Assembly: GCF_023230885.1 (NCBI RefSeq)
Contig: NZ_JALNWM010000007.1
Coordinates: 1 to 33,735 of the forward strand
Length of the DNA stretch: 33,735 nucleotides
Direction of reading: 5' to 3'
Source: Desulfocurvus sp.
GTDB taxonomy: Bacteria; Desulfobacterota; Desulfovibrionia; Desulfovibrionales; Desulfovibrionaceae
In this document: positions 19,983 to 26,451 of the stretch, one piece after another
Position numbering within the stretch: the stretch's first letter is position 1
Layout of the letters: the number at the start of each line of letters is the position of its first letter
Translations under genes and position numbers: made by a program
The notes under the pieces: model-generated
Database searches by the model: none
The model's input: only the letters and a program-made list of their open reading frames with translations
What the model was told of the DNA's origin: nothing

Positions 19983-20759
19983 ATGCAACTCTACGAGCCG
20001 AGCAACATCATCGGGAGGGCCGAAAAGGACCTCTACAATACCGAGAAGTTCACCGGGAAGTCCCAGCTGGACAAGGAGGACTTCCTGACCCTGCTCGTGG
20101 TCCAGATGCAGCACCAGGATCCCCTGAACCCCATGGACGACAAGCAGTTCACGGCCGAGCTGGCGCAGTTCTCCAGCCTGGAGCAGCTGACCCAGATCAA
20201 CCAGGGCGTGTCCGCCCTGGGCGAGACCACGGCCCACCAGGAGATGGTCAACGCCGCCTCCTACATCGGCAAGACCATCCGCGCCGTGGGCGACAACCTG
20301 AGCATCCACGAGGACGGCTCGGTGAGCACCATGTACTACAAGCTCGCCGACAAGGCCGAGAAGGTCTACATGAACATTTTCGACCAGAACGGCAACATCG
20401 TGCGCACCGTGCAGCTGGGCGCCCAGGCCGCCGGGGACCACGAATTCAAGTGGGACGGCAAGGACTGGAAGGGCAAGACCCTGCCCGAGGGCGTCTACTT
20501 CCTGGCCATGGCGGCCGAAGGCGAGGACGGCTCGGCCATCCTGACCCAGACCGAGGTGGCGGGCGAGGTGTCGGCGGTGCAGTACTCCGGCGGCGTGACC
20601 TACCTGCGCCTGTCCGACGGGCGCACCGTGGCCTTCCAGTATGTGAAGGAAGTGGTCGGCGATTCCAGCGCCTCCACGGGCGAAACCGGGGATGAATCCG
20701 GCGGCGAGGGCGAGGGCGAGGGCGACGGAGAGGGCGAGGGCGGCGGCAGCGCCGGTTAG
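19983..20759 (+). CDS. flgD: Flagellar hook-cap protein FlgD
   Basis: Scaffold that caps the growing hook and guides FlgE assembly; 258 residues. The conserved N-terminus contains GKSQLDKEDFLTLLVVQMQH, then QDPLNPMDDKQFTAELAQFS and SLEQL. The C-terminal half carries FlgD Ig/FLN-like and Tudor-like regions (VYMNIFDQNGNIVRTVQLG, FKWDGKDWKG). The last ~30 residues are an unusual acidic Gly-Glu tail encoded by a hexanucleotide repeat; typical FlgD proteins lack it. GAGGAG precedes the start. It lies between fliK and flgE in the order expected for a hook operon. Confidence 0.95.
   Translation: MQLYEPSNIIGRAEKDLYNTEKFTGKSQLDKEDFLTLLVVQMQHQDPLNPMDDKQFTAELAQFSSLEQLTQINQGVSALGETTAHQEMVNAASYIGKTIRAVGDNLSIHEDGSVSTMYYKLADKAEKVYMNIFDQNGNIVRTVQLGAQAAGDHEFKWDGKDWKGKTLPEGVYFLAMAAEGEDGSAILTQTEVAGEVSAVQYSGGVTYLRLSDGRTVAFQYVKEVVGDSSASTGETGDESGGEGEGEGDGEGEGGGSAG
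20703..20738 (+). repeat. GGCGAG hexanucleotide repeat in the flgD 3' end
   Basis: Six tandem six-base units, four of them exactly GGCGAG, encode alternating Gly and Glu (with one Asp). Changes in copy number would keep the reading frame and only lengthen or shorten the acidic tail. Confidence 0.85.
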
Positions 20760-20776
20760 GCGGAAAATTCTTCTGC

Positions 20777-20841
20777 CGCGCCCCGGGCGAAGGGGCGCGG
20801 ACGAACGAAACACCGGACGGCGCCCGGGCGAAGGCGCGCCG
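20777..20841 (+). promoter_or_regulatory. Twin hairpins with identical loops in the flgE leader
   Basis: Hairpin 1 is a perfect 8-bp stem (20777-20784 with 20792-20799). Hairpin 2 pairs 20818-20825 with 20833-20841, with one bulged base. Both present the same seven-base loop GGGCGAA (20785-20791 and 20826-20832). No T tract follows. They lie in the 122-base flgD-flgE gap, so they could be an RNA-processing or stability element, or a protein-binding leader. Function is unknown. Confidence 0.6.
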
Positions 20842-20881
20842 ACCCGGCAACGGCAGAAGTCAGGATACAGGAGGTTCGGTT

Positions 20882-22507
20882 ATGGGTCTTTCAGCTTCCA
20901 TGTGGACCGGCGTGTCCGGTTTGCAGACGCATGGCGAGAAGATGAGTGTGGTTGGCAACAACATCGCCAACATCAACACCGTCGGCTTCAAGGGCGCGAC
21001 CATGCACTTCGAGGATTTCATCAGCCAGGACGTGAACACCGCGGCCGGAGTGGGGCAGATCGGACGGGGCGTGGCCCTGGGCGCCATCTACGCCGACTTC
21101 AGCCAGGGCGCCTTCGAGACCACCAACGAGGCCACCGACCTGGCCATCGGCGGGCGCGGGTTCTTCCGGGTCAAGGTCAAGAACGAGGAGACCACCTACT
21201 ACACCCGGGCGGGCAACTTCCGTTTCGACAAGGACGGCTACCTGGTCGACCCCCACGGCTATGTGCTCCAGGGCTGGGCCATCGACAACTCGACCTCCAC
21301 GGCCCTGGCCTCTTCCGGCGCGACCTCCTCGGCCACCAGCGGCGCCTCGGCCATCAAGGGCGCGGGCCTGCCCACGGACATCCGCATCGAGGGCTTCACC
21401 GCGCGGCCCAAGTCCACCGAGAGCGTGTCCATGATCACCAACCTGGACTCGCGCGACGGCAACGACAACGTGGTGGACGCCGCCAACCCGTTCTTCAGCA
21501 TGTTCAACGTCTGGAACGGGCAGAACGAAACGCCCCTTGGCGAAACCCAGTTCGCCTACCAGAGCACCATCAAGGTCTACGACGAGGGCGGCTCGGCCCA
21601 TGACCTGACGGTCTACTTCGACCAGGTGGCCTCGGTTTCCAGCACCGGCGAGCGCCACTGGGAGTACATGGTCACCGTGCCGCCCAGCGAGGACGGCCGC
21701 GTCATCGACGGGCAGACCCTGGCCAACTCCGGCGTGGCCGGTGTGGTCATGATCGGCACCATGACCTTCGACTCCTCGGGCCAGCTCAAGACCATGTCGT
21801 CCTTCACCCTGTCCTCGGGCGCAACCGGCAACCTGAGCAACCTGGACAACTGGACCCAGGCCCAGTTCAACACCAACGGCCAGCCCGTGTTCACGGCGAA
21901 CTTCACCGGCCAGCCCTCGGCCAGCGGCACCGCCGAGTCCAACGCCCGCAACATCGGCATCAACTTCGGCCTGACCAACGCCAACACCTCGGCGGGCTGG
22001 GCCGCGGGCGGCGCGGCCAACGCGGGGGCCATCGGCACCAACCCGGCCCTGCTGCCCGAGTTCGCCTCCATCCGCGTCAACGCCGACGCCACGACGAGCT
22101 ATTCGGGCTCCAGCTCCACCCAGCTTCAGTCGCAGGACGGCTACACCTTCGGCTTCCTGCAGAACGTCTCGGTGGACCGCGACGGCATTCTCACCGGGCG
22201 CTACTCCAACGGCGTGGTCCTCGAACTGTTTCAGGTCACCCTCTACGATTTCACCAACAAGTGGGGCCTCAAGCGCAACGGCTCCAACCTGTTCTCCGAG
22301 ACCCGCGAATCCGGCGAGGCCAACGCGGGCCCGGCCAACGCCAACGGCTACGGCTCCATCTCCTCCAACTCCCTGGAGCAGTCCAACGTGGACATGGCTG
22401 CGGAGTTCGTCCAGATGATCACCACCGAGCGCGGCTTCCAGGCCAACTCGAAGATGGTCACCTCCGTGGACGGCCTGCTCCAGACCGTGATCCAGATGAA
22501 GCGCTAG
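20882..22507 (+). CDS. flgE: Flagellar hook protein FlgE (copy 1)
   Basis: Structural subunit of the hook, 541 residues. The N-terminus MGLSASMWTGVSGLQTHGEK with NNIANINTVGFKG, and the C-terminus SNVDMAAEFVQMITTERGFQ, are the flagellar rod/hook heptad regions. Between them lies the FlgE core (TDLAIGGRGFFRVK, YYTRAGNFRFDKDGYLVDP) and a large variable surface domain (residues ~135-440). AGGAGG at 20869-20874 is seven bases before the ATG. Two adjacent GGA motifs (CAGGATACAGGAGG) overlap the ribosome site and could bind CsrA. It is followed by a strong terminator. A second, divergent FlgE is encoded at 26452-27975. Confidence 0.95.
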   Translation: MGLSASMWTGVSGLQTHGEKMSVVGNNIANINTVGFKGATMHFEDFISQDVNTAAGVGQIGRGVALGAIYADFSQGAFETTNEATDLAIGGRGFFRVKVKNEETTYYTRAGNFRFDKDGYLVDPHGYVLQGWAIDNSTSTALASSGATSSATSGASAIKGAGLPTDIRIEGFTARPKSTESVSMITNLDSRDGNDNVVDAANPFFSMFNVWNGQNETPLGETQFAYQSTIKVYDEGGSAHDLTVYFDQVASVSSTGERHWEYMVTVPPSEDGRVIDGQTLANSGVAGVVMIGTMTFDSSGQLKTMSSFTLSSGATGNLSNLDNWTQAQFNTNGQPVFTANFTGQPSASGTAESNARNIGINFGLTNANTSAGWAAGGAANAGAIGTNPALLPEFASIRVNADATTSYSGSSSTQLQSQDGYTFGFLQNVSVDRDGILTGRYSNGVVLELFQVTLYDFTNKWGLKRNGSNLFSETRESGEANAGPANANGYGSISSNSLEQSNVDMAAEFVQMITTERGFQANSKMVTSVDGLLQTVIQMKR

Positions 22508-22546
22508 CCCCAACACAGCACACGACCGACCTCCTTCACCATAACC

Positions 22547-22583
22547 GTGCCCGGCGGACGCCTCCGCCGGGCACGCCGTTTTT
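22547..22583 (+). terminator. Intrinsic terminator of flgE
   Basis: A perfect 12-bp stem (22547-22558 with 22563-22574) with loop CGCC is followed by GCCG and five T residues. It lies 40 bases after the flgE stop codon. Confidence 0.9.
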
Positions 22584-22591
22584 CGGACGCA

Positions 22592-22626
22592 CAAAGGCCC
22601 GGCGCACATGGCGCGCCGGGCCTTTG
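22592..22626 (-). terminator. Hairpin between convergent flgE and flaG
   Basis: A perfect 14-bp stem (22592-22605 with 22613-22626) with a seven-base loop. Read on the minus strand the arm ends CCTTTG, so it probably terminates flaG; it also backs up the flgE terminator. Confidence 0.6.
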
Positions 22627-22699
22627 CGCGCGCCGGTCCCCCCTGGTCCATGCGCGCGCCGGTTCGTCCTTGGCCGCCCCGCCCCGGGGCCCGGCCCCG

Positions 22700-23077
22700 C
22701 TACAGGGCCCTGTCCATGAAGCGGTCGCTCATCTCGCGGATGGACGCCGCCAGGCGCAGCATCTCGTCGGCGGGCACCTTGCGCAGGACCTTCTGGCCCG
22801 AGGCATCGCGCACCTCGGCCTGGACCTGGCCGGTCTGCTCGTGAACGAGGAACTTGATCTCCACCCCGACCTTGGACATGAACCGTTCCACCGGCTCGGC
22901 CAGCCGCATGAGGGCGGCCGCGGTTTCGGATTCCGGGGTGGACGCCTCGGCGTCGGTTTCCGCCTCCCGCCGGGGCGCGGCCTCCTGCGGGCGCTGCTGG
23001 TTCTTGCCGTAGACCCGGGCCACGGTACGCGCGGCCTCGGCGGAGCCCAGGGCTCCCGTTACGCTTGTGACTTCCAT
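22700..23077 (-). CDS. flaG: FlaG family flagellar protein
   Basis: A small 125-residue protein of the FlaG family, thought to influence filament length or assembly. The C-terminal half shows the family pattern: VEIKFLVHEQTGQVQAEVRD, then KVLRKVPADEMLRLA. The N-terminal half is acidic and disordered (residues ~30-60). The start ATG at 23077 has GGAGG upstream with six-base spacing; an upstream in-frame ATG would add 38 basic residues unlike FlaG. It is transcribed away from fliC and towards flgE, from its own sigma-28-like promoter. Function in the filament is established only loosely for the family. Confidence 0.85.
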   Translation of the reverse strand: MEVTSVTGALGSAEAARTVARVYGKNQQRPQEAAPRREAETDAEASTPESETAAALMRLAEPVERFMSKVGVEIKFLVHEQTGQVQAEVRDASGQKVLRKVPADEMLRLAASIREMSDRFMDRAL

Positions 23078-23129
23078 GTCCGCCTCCCGAAGGCCCCCGC
23101 CGTGTCCGTGGTGGGGCCTCCTGACGTTC

Positions 23130-23157
23130 TTATCGGCAGTCCGGTCCCGTTTCTTTA
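23130..23157 (-). promoter_or_regulatory. Sigma-28 (FliA)-type promoter of flaG
   Basis: On the minus strand TAAAGAAA (23157-23150), 12 bases, then a perfect GCCGATAA (23137-23130). The E. coli FliA consensus is TAAAGTTT-N11-GCCGATAA, so the spacer is one base longer. It lies about 50 bases before the flaG start. Confidence 0.7.
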
Positions 23158-23186
23158 GGCCCGCAGTCCGGGCCTGCCCCCGCCGC

Positions 23187-23204
23187 GTCAAGACTTGTCA
23201 AGAA
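23187..23204 (+). promoter_or_regulatory. Direct-repeat motif GTCAAGA-N3-GTCAAGAA (copy 1)
   Basis: GTCAAGACTTGTCAAGAA lies between divergent flaG and fliC. Two GTCAAGA units are spaced by one helical turn (10 bp). An almost identical arrangement occurs at 28070-28087 before the second flgE. It is about 30 bp upstream of the flaG sigma-28 promoter and 130 bp upstream of the fliC sigma-54 promoter, suiting an activator site. The perfect 18-bp G/C palindrome at 23211-23228 lies next to it. Confidence 0.4.
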
Positions 23205-23333
23205 GCCGCCGCGCGCCCCGGGGCGCGCCAGGCCCGCGCGGGGGCGGAAAAAATATCCATGCCCCCGGAAAGAATGGTCTTTTTAGACTTTCTCTAGATC
23301 ACAACATGTTGAAATTGATTAAGAAAGTTCAAT

Positions 23334-23349
23334 TGGCACCGACGTTGCT
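23334..23349 (+). promoter_or_regulatory. Sigma-54 promoter of fliC
   Basis: TGGCACC-GACG-TTGCT fits the consensus TGGCACG-N4-TTGCW at all but one position, with GG at 23335-23336 and GC at 23347-23348. Transcription should begin near 23360, leaving a leader of about 24 bases. A palindrome CAACATGTTG sits just upstream at 23302-23311. Confidence 0.85.
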
Positions 23350-23363
23350 TAATCTGGGCAAGT

Positions 23364-23381
23364 CAAAACAAGGAGGTTTTG
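23364..23381 (+). promoter_or_regulatory. Hairpin presenting the fliC Shine-Dalgarno in its loop (CsrA-type site)
   Basis: CAAAAC (23364-23369) pairs perfectly with GTTTTG (23376-23381), leaving loop AAGGAG. The loop is the ribosome site itself. ACAAGGAGGT (23368-23377) fits the CsrA consensus ACANGGANGT. A GGA in the loop of a short hairpin over the Shine-Dalgarno is how CsrA/RsmA targets are recognised; CsrA control of flagellin is established for Bacillus hag. Regulation here is inferred. Confidence 0.6.
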
Positions 23382-23383
23382 CA

Positions 23384-24298
23384 ATGTCTTTGGTCATCAA
23401 CCACAACCTCATGGCGATGAACGCCGCCCGCAACCTGACCCAGACTTACGGGCGCCTGTCCACCTCGACCAGGAGGCTCTCTTCGGGACTGCGCGTGGAC
23501 ACGGCGGCCGACGACGCCGCCGGCCTGGCCATCCGCGAGCTCATGCGCTCGGACGTGGCCACCCTGCACCAGGGCATCCGCAACGCCAACGACGCCATCT
23601 CCATGGTCCAGACCGCCGACGGCGCGCTGCAGATCATCGACGAGAAGCTCATCCGCATGAAGGAGCTGGCCGAGCAGGCGGCAACGGGTACCTACAACTC
23701 CGACCAGCGCCTGATCATCGACTCCGAGTATCAGGCAATGGCTTCGGAAATCACCCGTATCGCCATGGCCACGGACTTCAACCAGGTCCACCTGCTGGAC
23801 GGCACGCTGTCGGGCAGCATCCCCACCGCCCACGACGGCTCCGGCCTGCAACCCCAGGGGCCGATGAAGATCCACTTCGGCACGGGTAACGACAGCAGCG
23901 AAGACTACTATTTCATCTCCATCGGTGGTGCCACGGCCTCGCACTTCGGCCTGGGCATGGGTGCCGACTCCGCCACGTCCATCGGCGGCATGAGCATTTC
24001 CACCCAGTCGCTGGCCCAGGCCGCCCTCGCGGCCCTGGACGCGGCCATCATCTCCAAGGACAACATCCGCGCGAACCTGGGCGCCCTGCAGAACCGCCTG
24101 GAGAACACCATCTCCAACCTGCAGATCCAGGCCGAGAACCTCCAGGCCGCCGAGTCGCGCATCTCCGACGTGGACGTGGCCTGGGAGATGACCGAGTTCG
24201 TGCGCAACCAGATCCTGACCCAGTCGGCCACGGCCATGCTGGCCCAGGCCAACTCCATCCCCCGGCTGGCCATGCAGCTCATCGGCGGCGGCGGCTGA
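23384..24298 (+). CDS. fliC: Flagellin
   Basis: Filament subunit, 304 residues. The conserved N-terminal D0/D1 region (MSLVINHNLMAMNAARNL, LSSGLRVDTAADDAAGLAIR) and C-terminal D1/D0 region (LGALQNRLENTISNLQIQAE, ILTQSATAMLAQANSIP) are complete. The central variable domain (residues ~145-210) is short, so the filament should have a small outer domain; Ser and Thr residues there (SGSIPTAHDGS, GNDSSEDYY) are possible glycosylation sites. AAGGAGG at 23370-23376 is seven bases before the ATG. A much longer upstream in-frame extension crosses the promoter and is not coding. Expression should depend on sigma-54. Confidence 0.97.
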   Translation: MSLVINHNLMAMNAARNLTQTYGRLSTSTRRLSSGLRVDTAADDAAGLAIRELMRSDVATLHQGIRNANDAISMVQTADGALQIIDEKLIRMKELAEQAATGTYNSDQRLIIDSEYQAMASEITRIAMATDFNQVHLLDGTLSGSIPTAHDGSGLQPQGPMKIHFGTGNDSSEDYYFISIGGATASHFGLGMGADSATSIGGMSISTQSLAQAALAALDAAIISKDNIRANLGALQNRLENTISNLQIQAENLQAAESRISDVDVAWEMTEFVRNQILTQSATAMLAQANSIPRLAMQLIGGGG

Positions 24299-24355
24299 TG
24301 CCGCTTGATGGTGCTGTGGTTCCTGCTGCGGCGTGAGACCAAAGACGTGCCCGGA

Positions 24356-24379
24356 CCGGGGAGGCTCAGTCCTCCCCGG
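24356..24379. terminator. Hairpin between convergent fliC and rnc
   Basis: A perfect 9-bp stem (24356-24364 with 24371-24379) with loop CTCAGT covers the rnc stop codon. There is no T tract. It probably limits read-through between the two genes. Confidence 0.4.
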
Positions 24380-25082
24380 CCGGGGAAGCGCCGGTCCCCC
24401 GGAGCAGCGCCAGGGCCCTGGCCGCCGCGTCCTGCTCGGCCTTCTTCACCGTGGGGCCGGTGGCGCGCAGGCGCGTCCCGTCGGGCAGGGTCAGCTCCAC
24501 CTCGAAGACCTTGGCATGGTCCGGCCCGCTGCCGCCCAGAAGCGCGTAGGCCGGGCGCTCGCGAAAATCCTTCTGCGTCAGTTCCTGCAGGCGGCTCTTG
24601 GCGTCCTTGACGCGCCGCGTCTCGCCCGGCCCGGGCAGGCGCCGGGCATAGATGCCGCGCACCACCCCGCGCGCCGCCGCGAACCCCCCGTCCAGAAACA
24701 CCGCCCCCAGCACCGCCTCGAAGGCGTCGGCCAGCAGCGCGTCGCGCGTGCGCCCGCCCTGGAGCTCCTCGCCCCGGCCCAGGCGTAGCAGCCCGTCCAG
24801 CCCCAGCTCGCGCGCCAGGGCCGCCAGGGCCGGTTCGCTGACCAGCCGCGCGCGCATGCGCGTCAGCTCGCCCTCCGGGGCCTCGGGGTTCCGCTCGTAG
24901 AGCATCTCCGAAACTCCAAGCTCCAGCACCGCGTCGCCCAGAAATTCCAGGCGCTCGTTGTCCCGGTCGGCTTCCTCGTGCTCGTTGGCGAAGGAGCTGT
25001 GGGTCAGCGCTGTCTCCAAAAGCTTGACTTGGGAAAACCGATGGGAAATAACTTCCTGCAACGTATCAAGATCCTGCGTCAT
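24366..25082 (-). CDS. rnc: Ribonuclease III
   Basis: Double-strand-specific endoribonuclease for rRNA and mRNA processing; 238 residues, normal size. The signature NERLEFLGDAVLEL (residues ~42-55) holds the catalytic Glu/Asp cluster, and the second acidic site is in LADAFEAVLGAVFLDGG (residues ~117-133). The C-terminal double-stranded RNA-binding domain (residues ~160-230) shows AKSRLQELTQKDF, FEVELTLPDG and the final KKAEQDAAARAL. It is convergent with fliC and divergent from the P-loop/DRTGG gene. Confidence 0.96.
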   Translation of the reverse strand: MTQDLDTLQEVISHRFSQVKLLETALTHSSFANEHEEADRDNERLEFLGDAVLELGVSEMLYERNPEAPEGELTRMRARLVSEPALAALARELGLDGLLRLGRGEELQGGRTRDALLADAFEAVLGAVFLDGGFAAARGVVRGIYARRLPGPGETRRVKDAKSRLQELTQKDFRERPAYALLGGSGPDHAKVFEVELTLPDGTRLRATGPTVKKAEQDAAARALALLRGTGASPAGED

Positions 25083-25254
25083 TCCGTTCCCCGCGCCGTG
25101 GGCCGGCCGTCGTGTCCGGGTTGGCCCCGGGGCGCGCGCGCCGCCCGCTGCGGGCGGAGCGCCCGGCGCCGCCGGGAGTCCTGGTTGGGGCCGGATACCA
25201 GGGGAAGCTTTGCGCGGTCAACCGGCCCGGCCCACGGCGGCCTCGCGCCGGGAT

Positions 25255-25282
25255 TTGCAACGCCGTGAAAATGAAGTAGACA
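25255..25282 (+). promoter_or_regulatory. Candidate promoter of the DRTGG gene
   Basis: TTGCAA (25255-25260), a 16-base spacer and TAGACA (25277-25282), 31 bases before the start codon. The ribosome site GAGGAGG follows at 25297-25303. The rest of the 231-base gap to rnc is G/C-rich with small inverted repeats. Confidence 0.4.
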
Positions 25283-25313
25283 GGACGGACCACAGCGAGG
25301 AGGGCGCAAGATC

Positions 25314-26375
25314 ATGGCGGGAATCTACATCGGCTCCACGGCGGGCTTCTCGGGCAAGAACATGGTCGTCATGGGCCTGGGGCTCAAGCTCCAGAAGGAC
25401 GGCCACAAGGTCGGCTATATGAAGCCCGTGGGCGCCATGCCCACCGAGGTCGACGGCACGGCCTGGGACGAGGACGCCTACTTCGTGCAGAATATCCTGG
25501 GCCTTTCCGGGGCCGCGCAGGACGTGACCCCCGTGCTCGTGACCCAGGACTTCAAGGTCAAGGCCTTCGCGGGGCAGTGCGGCGACCTGATGCAGGACAT
25601 CCGCGCGGCCTACGAAAAGATTTCCCGGGACAACGACGTGACCATCGTGGCCGGTTCGGGCAGCATGTACTCGGGCAAGTACTGCAACCTGGACGCCATC
25701 GCCGTGGTCCGCGAGCTGGGGCTCAAGGCCGTGGTCATCGACCGCTTCCACGACGAGCTGAAGTACGACTACCTGATGGTCATGAAGGAGGCTCTGGGCG
25801 ACGCGCTGCTGGGCGTGGTGCTCAACGACATCCCGCCGTCGTCCATGGACGAGGTGGAGACCCTGCTGCGGCCCTGCCTGGAGCGCCTGGGCGTGCGCGT
25901 GCTGGGGGTCATCCCCAAGGATCCGCTCATGGGCGCCATCAAGGTTTCGGACCTGGCTGCGCGCCTGGGCGGCAAGGTCATCTCCTCGCACAACAAGGCG
26001 GACAAGGTGGTGGAGAATTTCCTCATCGGCACCATGCAGGTGGAGAACTTCATGACCCACTTCCGCAAGAACAAGAACTCGGCGGTCATCGTCGGCGGCG
26101 ACCGCTCGGACGTGCAGCTCGTGGCCCTGGAGGGCAGCTGCCCCTGCCTGGTGCTCACCGGCAACCTCTATCCCAACGACATCATCCTGACCCGCTCGGA
26201 GGTCCTCGAGGTGCCCATCGTCATCGTGCGCGAGGACACCTTCTCCGTGGCCAAGAAGATGGAGACCATCCTCTCGCGCCACAAGCTGCGCGACGTGATC
26301 AAGATCCGCCAGGGCGCGCAGCTCGTCAGCTCCAACATCGACTACGAGTACGTCAAGAAGAGCCTGGGCCTGTAG
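25314..26375 (+). CDS. P-loop/DRTGG-domain protein (phosphotransacetylase N-terminal-like)
   Basis: A 353-residue soluble protein like the N-terminal part of long Pta enzymes. Residues ~1-205 form a BioD-like NTPase fold starting IYIGSTAGFSGKNMVVMGLG; the P-loop lysine is present but followed by Asn instead of Thr/Ser. Residues ~215-325 form a DRTGG domain (VIVGGDRSDVQL, CLVLTGNLYPN). The catalytic phosphotransacetylase domain is absent, so it cannot make acetyl phosphate by itself. It may be a metabolite-sensing regulator of acetate metabolism, but the true role is unknown. It stands alone between divergent rnc and convergent flgE2 and ends in a long bidirectional terminator. Confidence 0.8.
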   Translation: MAGIYIGSTAGFSGKNMVVMGLGLKLQKDGHKVGYMKPVGAMPTEVDGTAWDEDAYFVQNILGLSGAAQDVTPVLVTQDFKVKAFAGQCGDLMQDIRAAYEKISRDNDVTIVAGSGSMYSGKYCNLDAIAVVRELGLKAVVIDRFHDELKYDYLMVMKEALGDALLGVVLNDIPPSSMDEVETLLRPCLERLGVRVLGVIPKDPLMGAIKVSDLAARLGGKVISSHNKADKVVENFLIGTMQVENFMTHFRKNKNSAVIVGGDRSDVQLVALEGSCPCLVLTGNLYPNDIILTRSEVLEVPIVIVREDTFSVAKKMETILSRHKLRDVIKIRQGAQLVSSNIDYEYVKKSLGL

Positions 26376-26386
26376 GGCCGGGCGTC

Positions 26387-26434
26387 CGCGCGAAAAGGGC
26401 GCGCCCCCCTCGGGGGGCGCGCCCTTTTCGCGCG
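26387..26434. terminator. Long symmetrical bidirectional terminator
   Basis: A near-perfect inverted repeat with arms of about 22 bases; each arm carries AAAAGGG or its complement CCCTTTT, so either strand ends in a G/C stem followed by TTTT. It lies between the convergent DRTGG gene and second flgE. Confidence 0.8.
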
Positions 26435-26451
26435 GGCGGGCGGCCGGGGCG

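Noticed and set aside
20703..20738. Phase-variable repeat in flgD
   Set aside because: The unit is six bases, so length changes preserve the frame and cannot switch the gene off.
20760..20800. Sigma-54 promoter before flgE
   Set aside because: The best candidate has GG and GC separated by eleven bases, not ten, and lacks the TTGC box.
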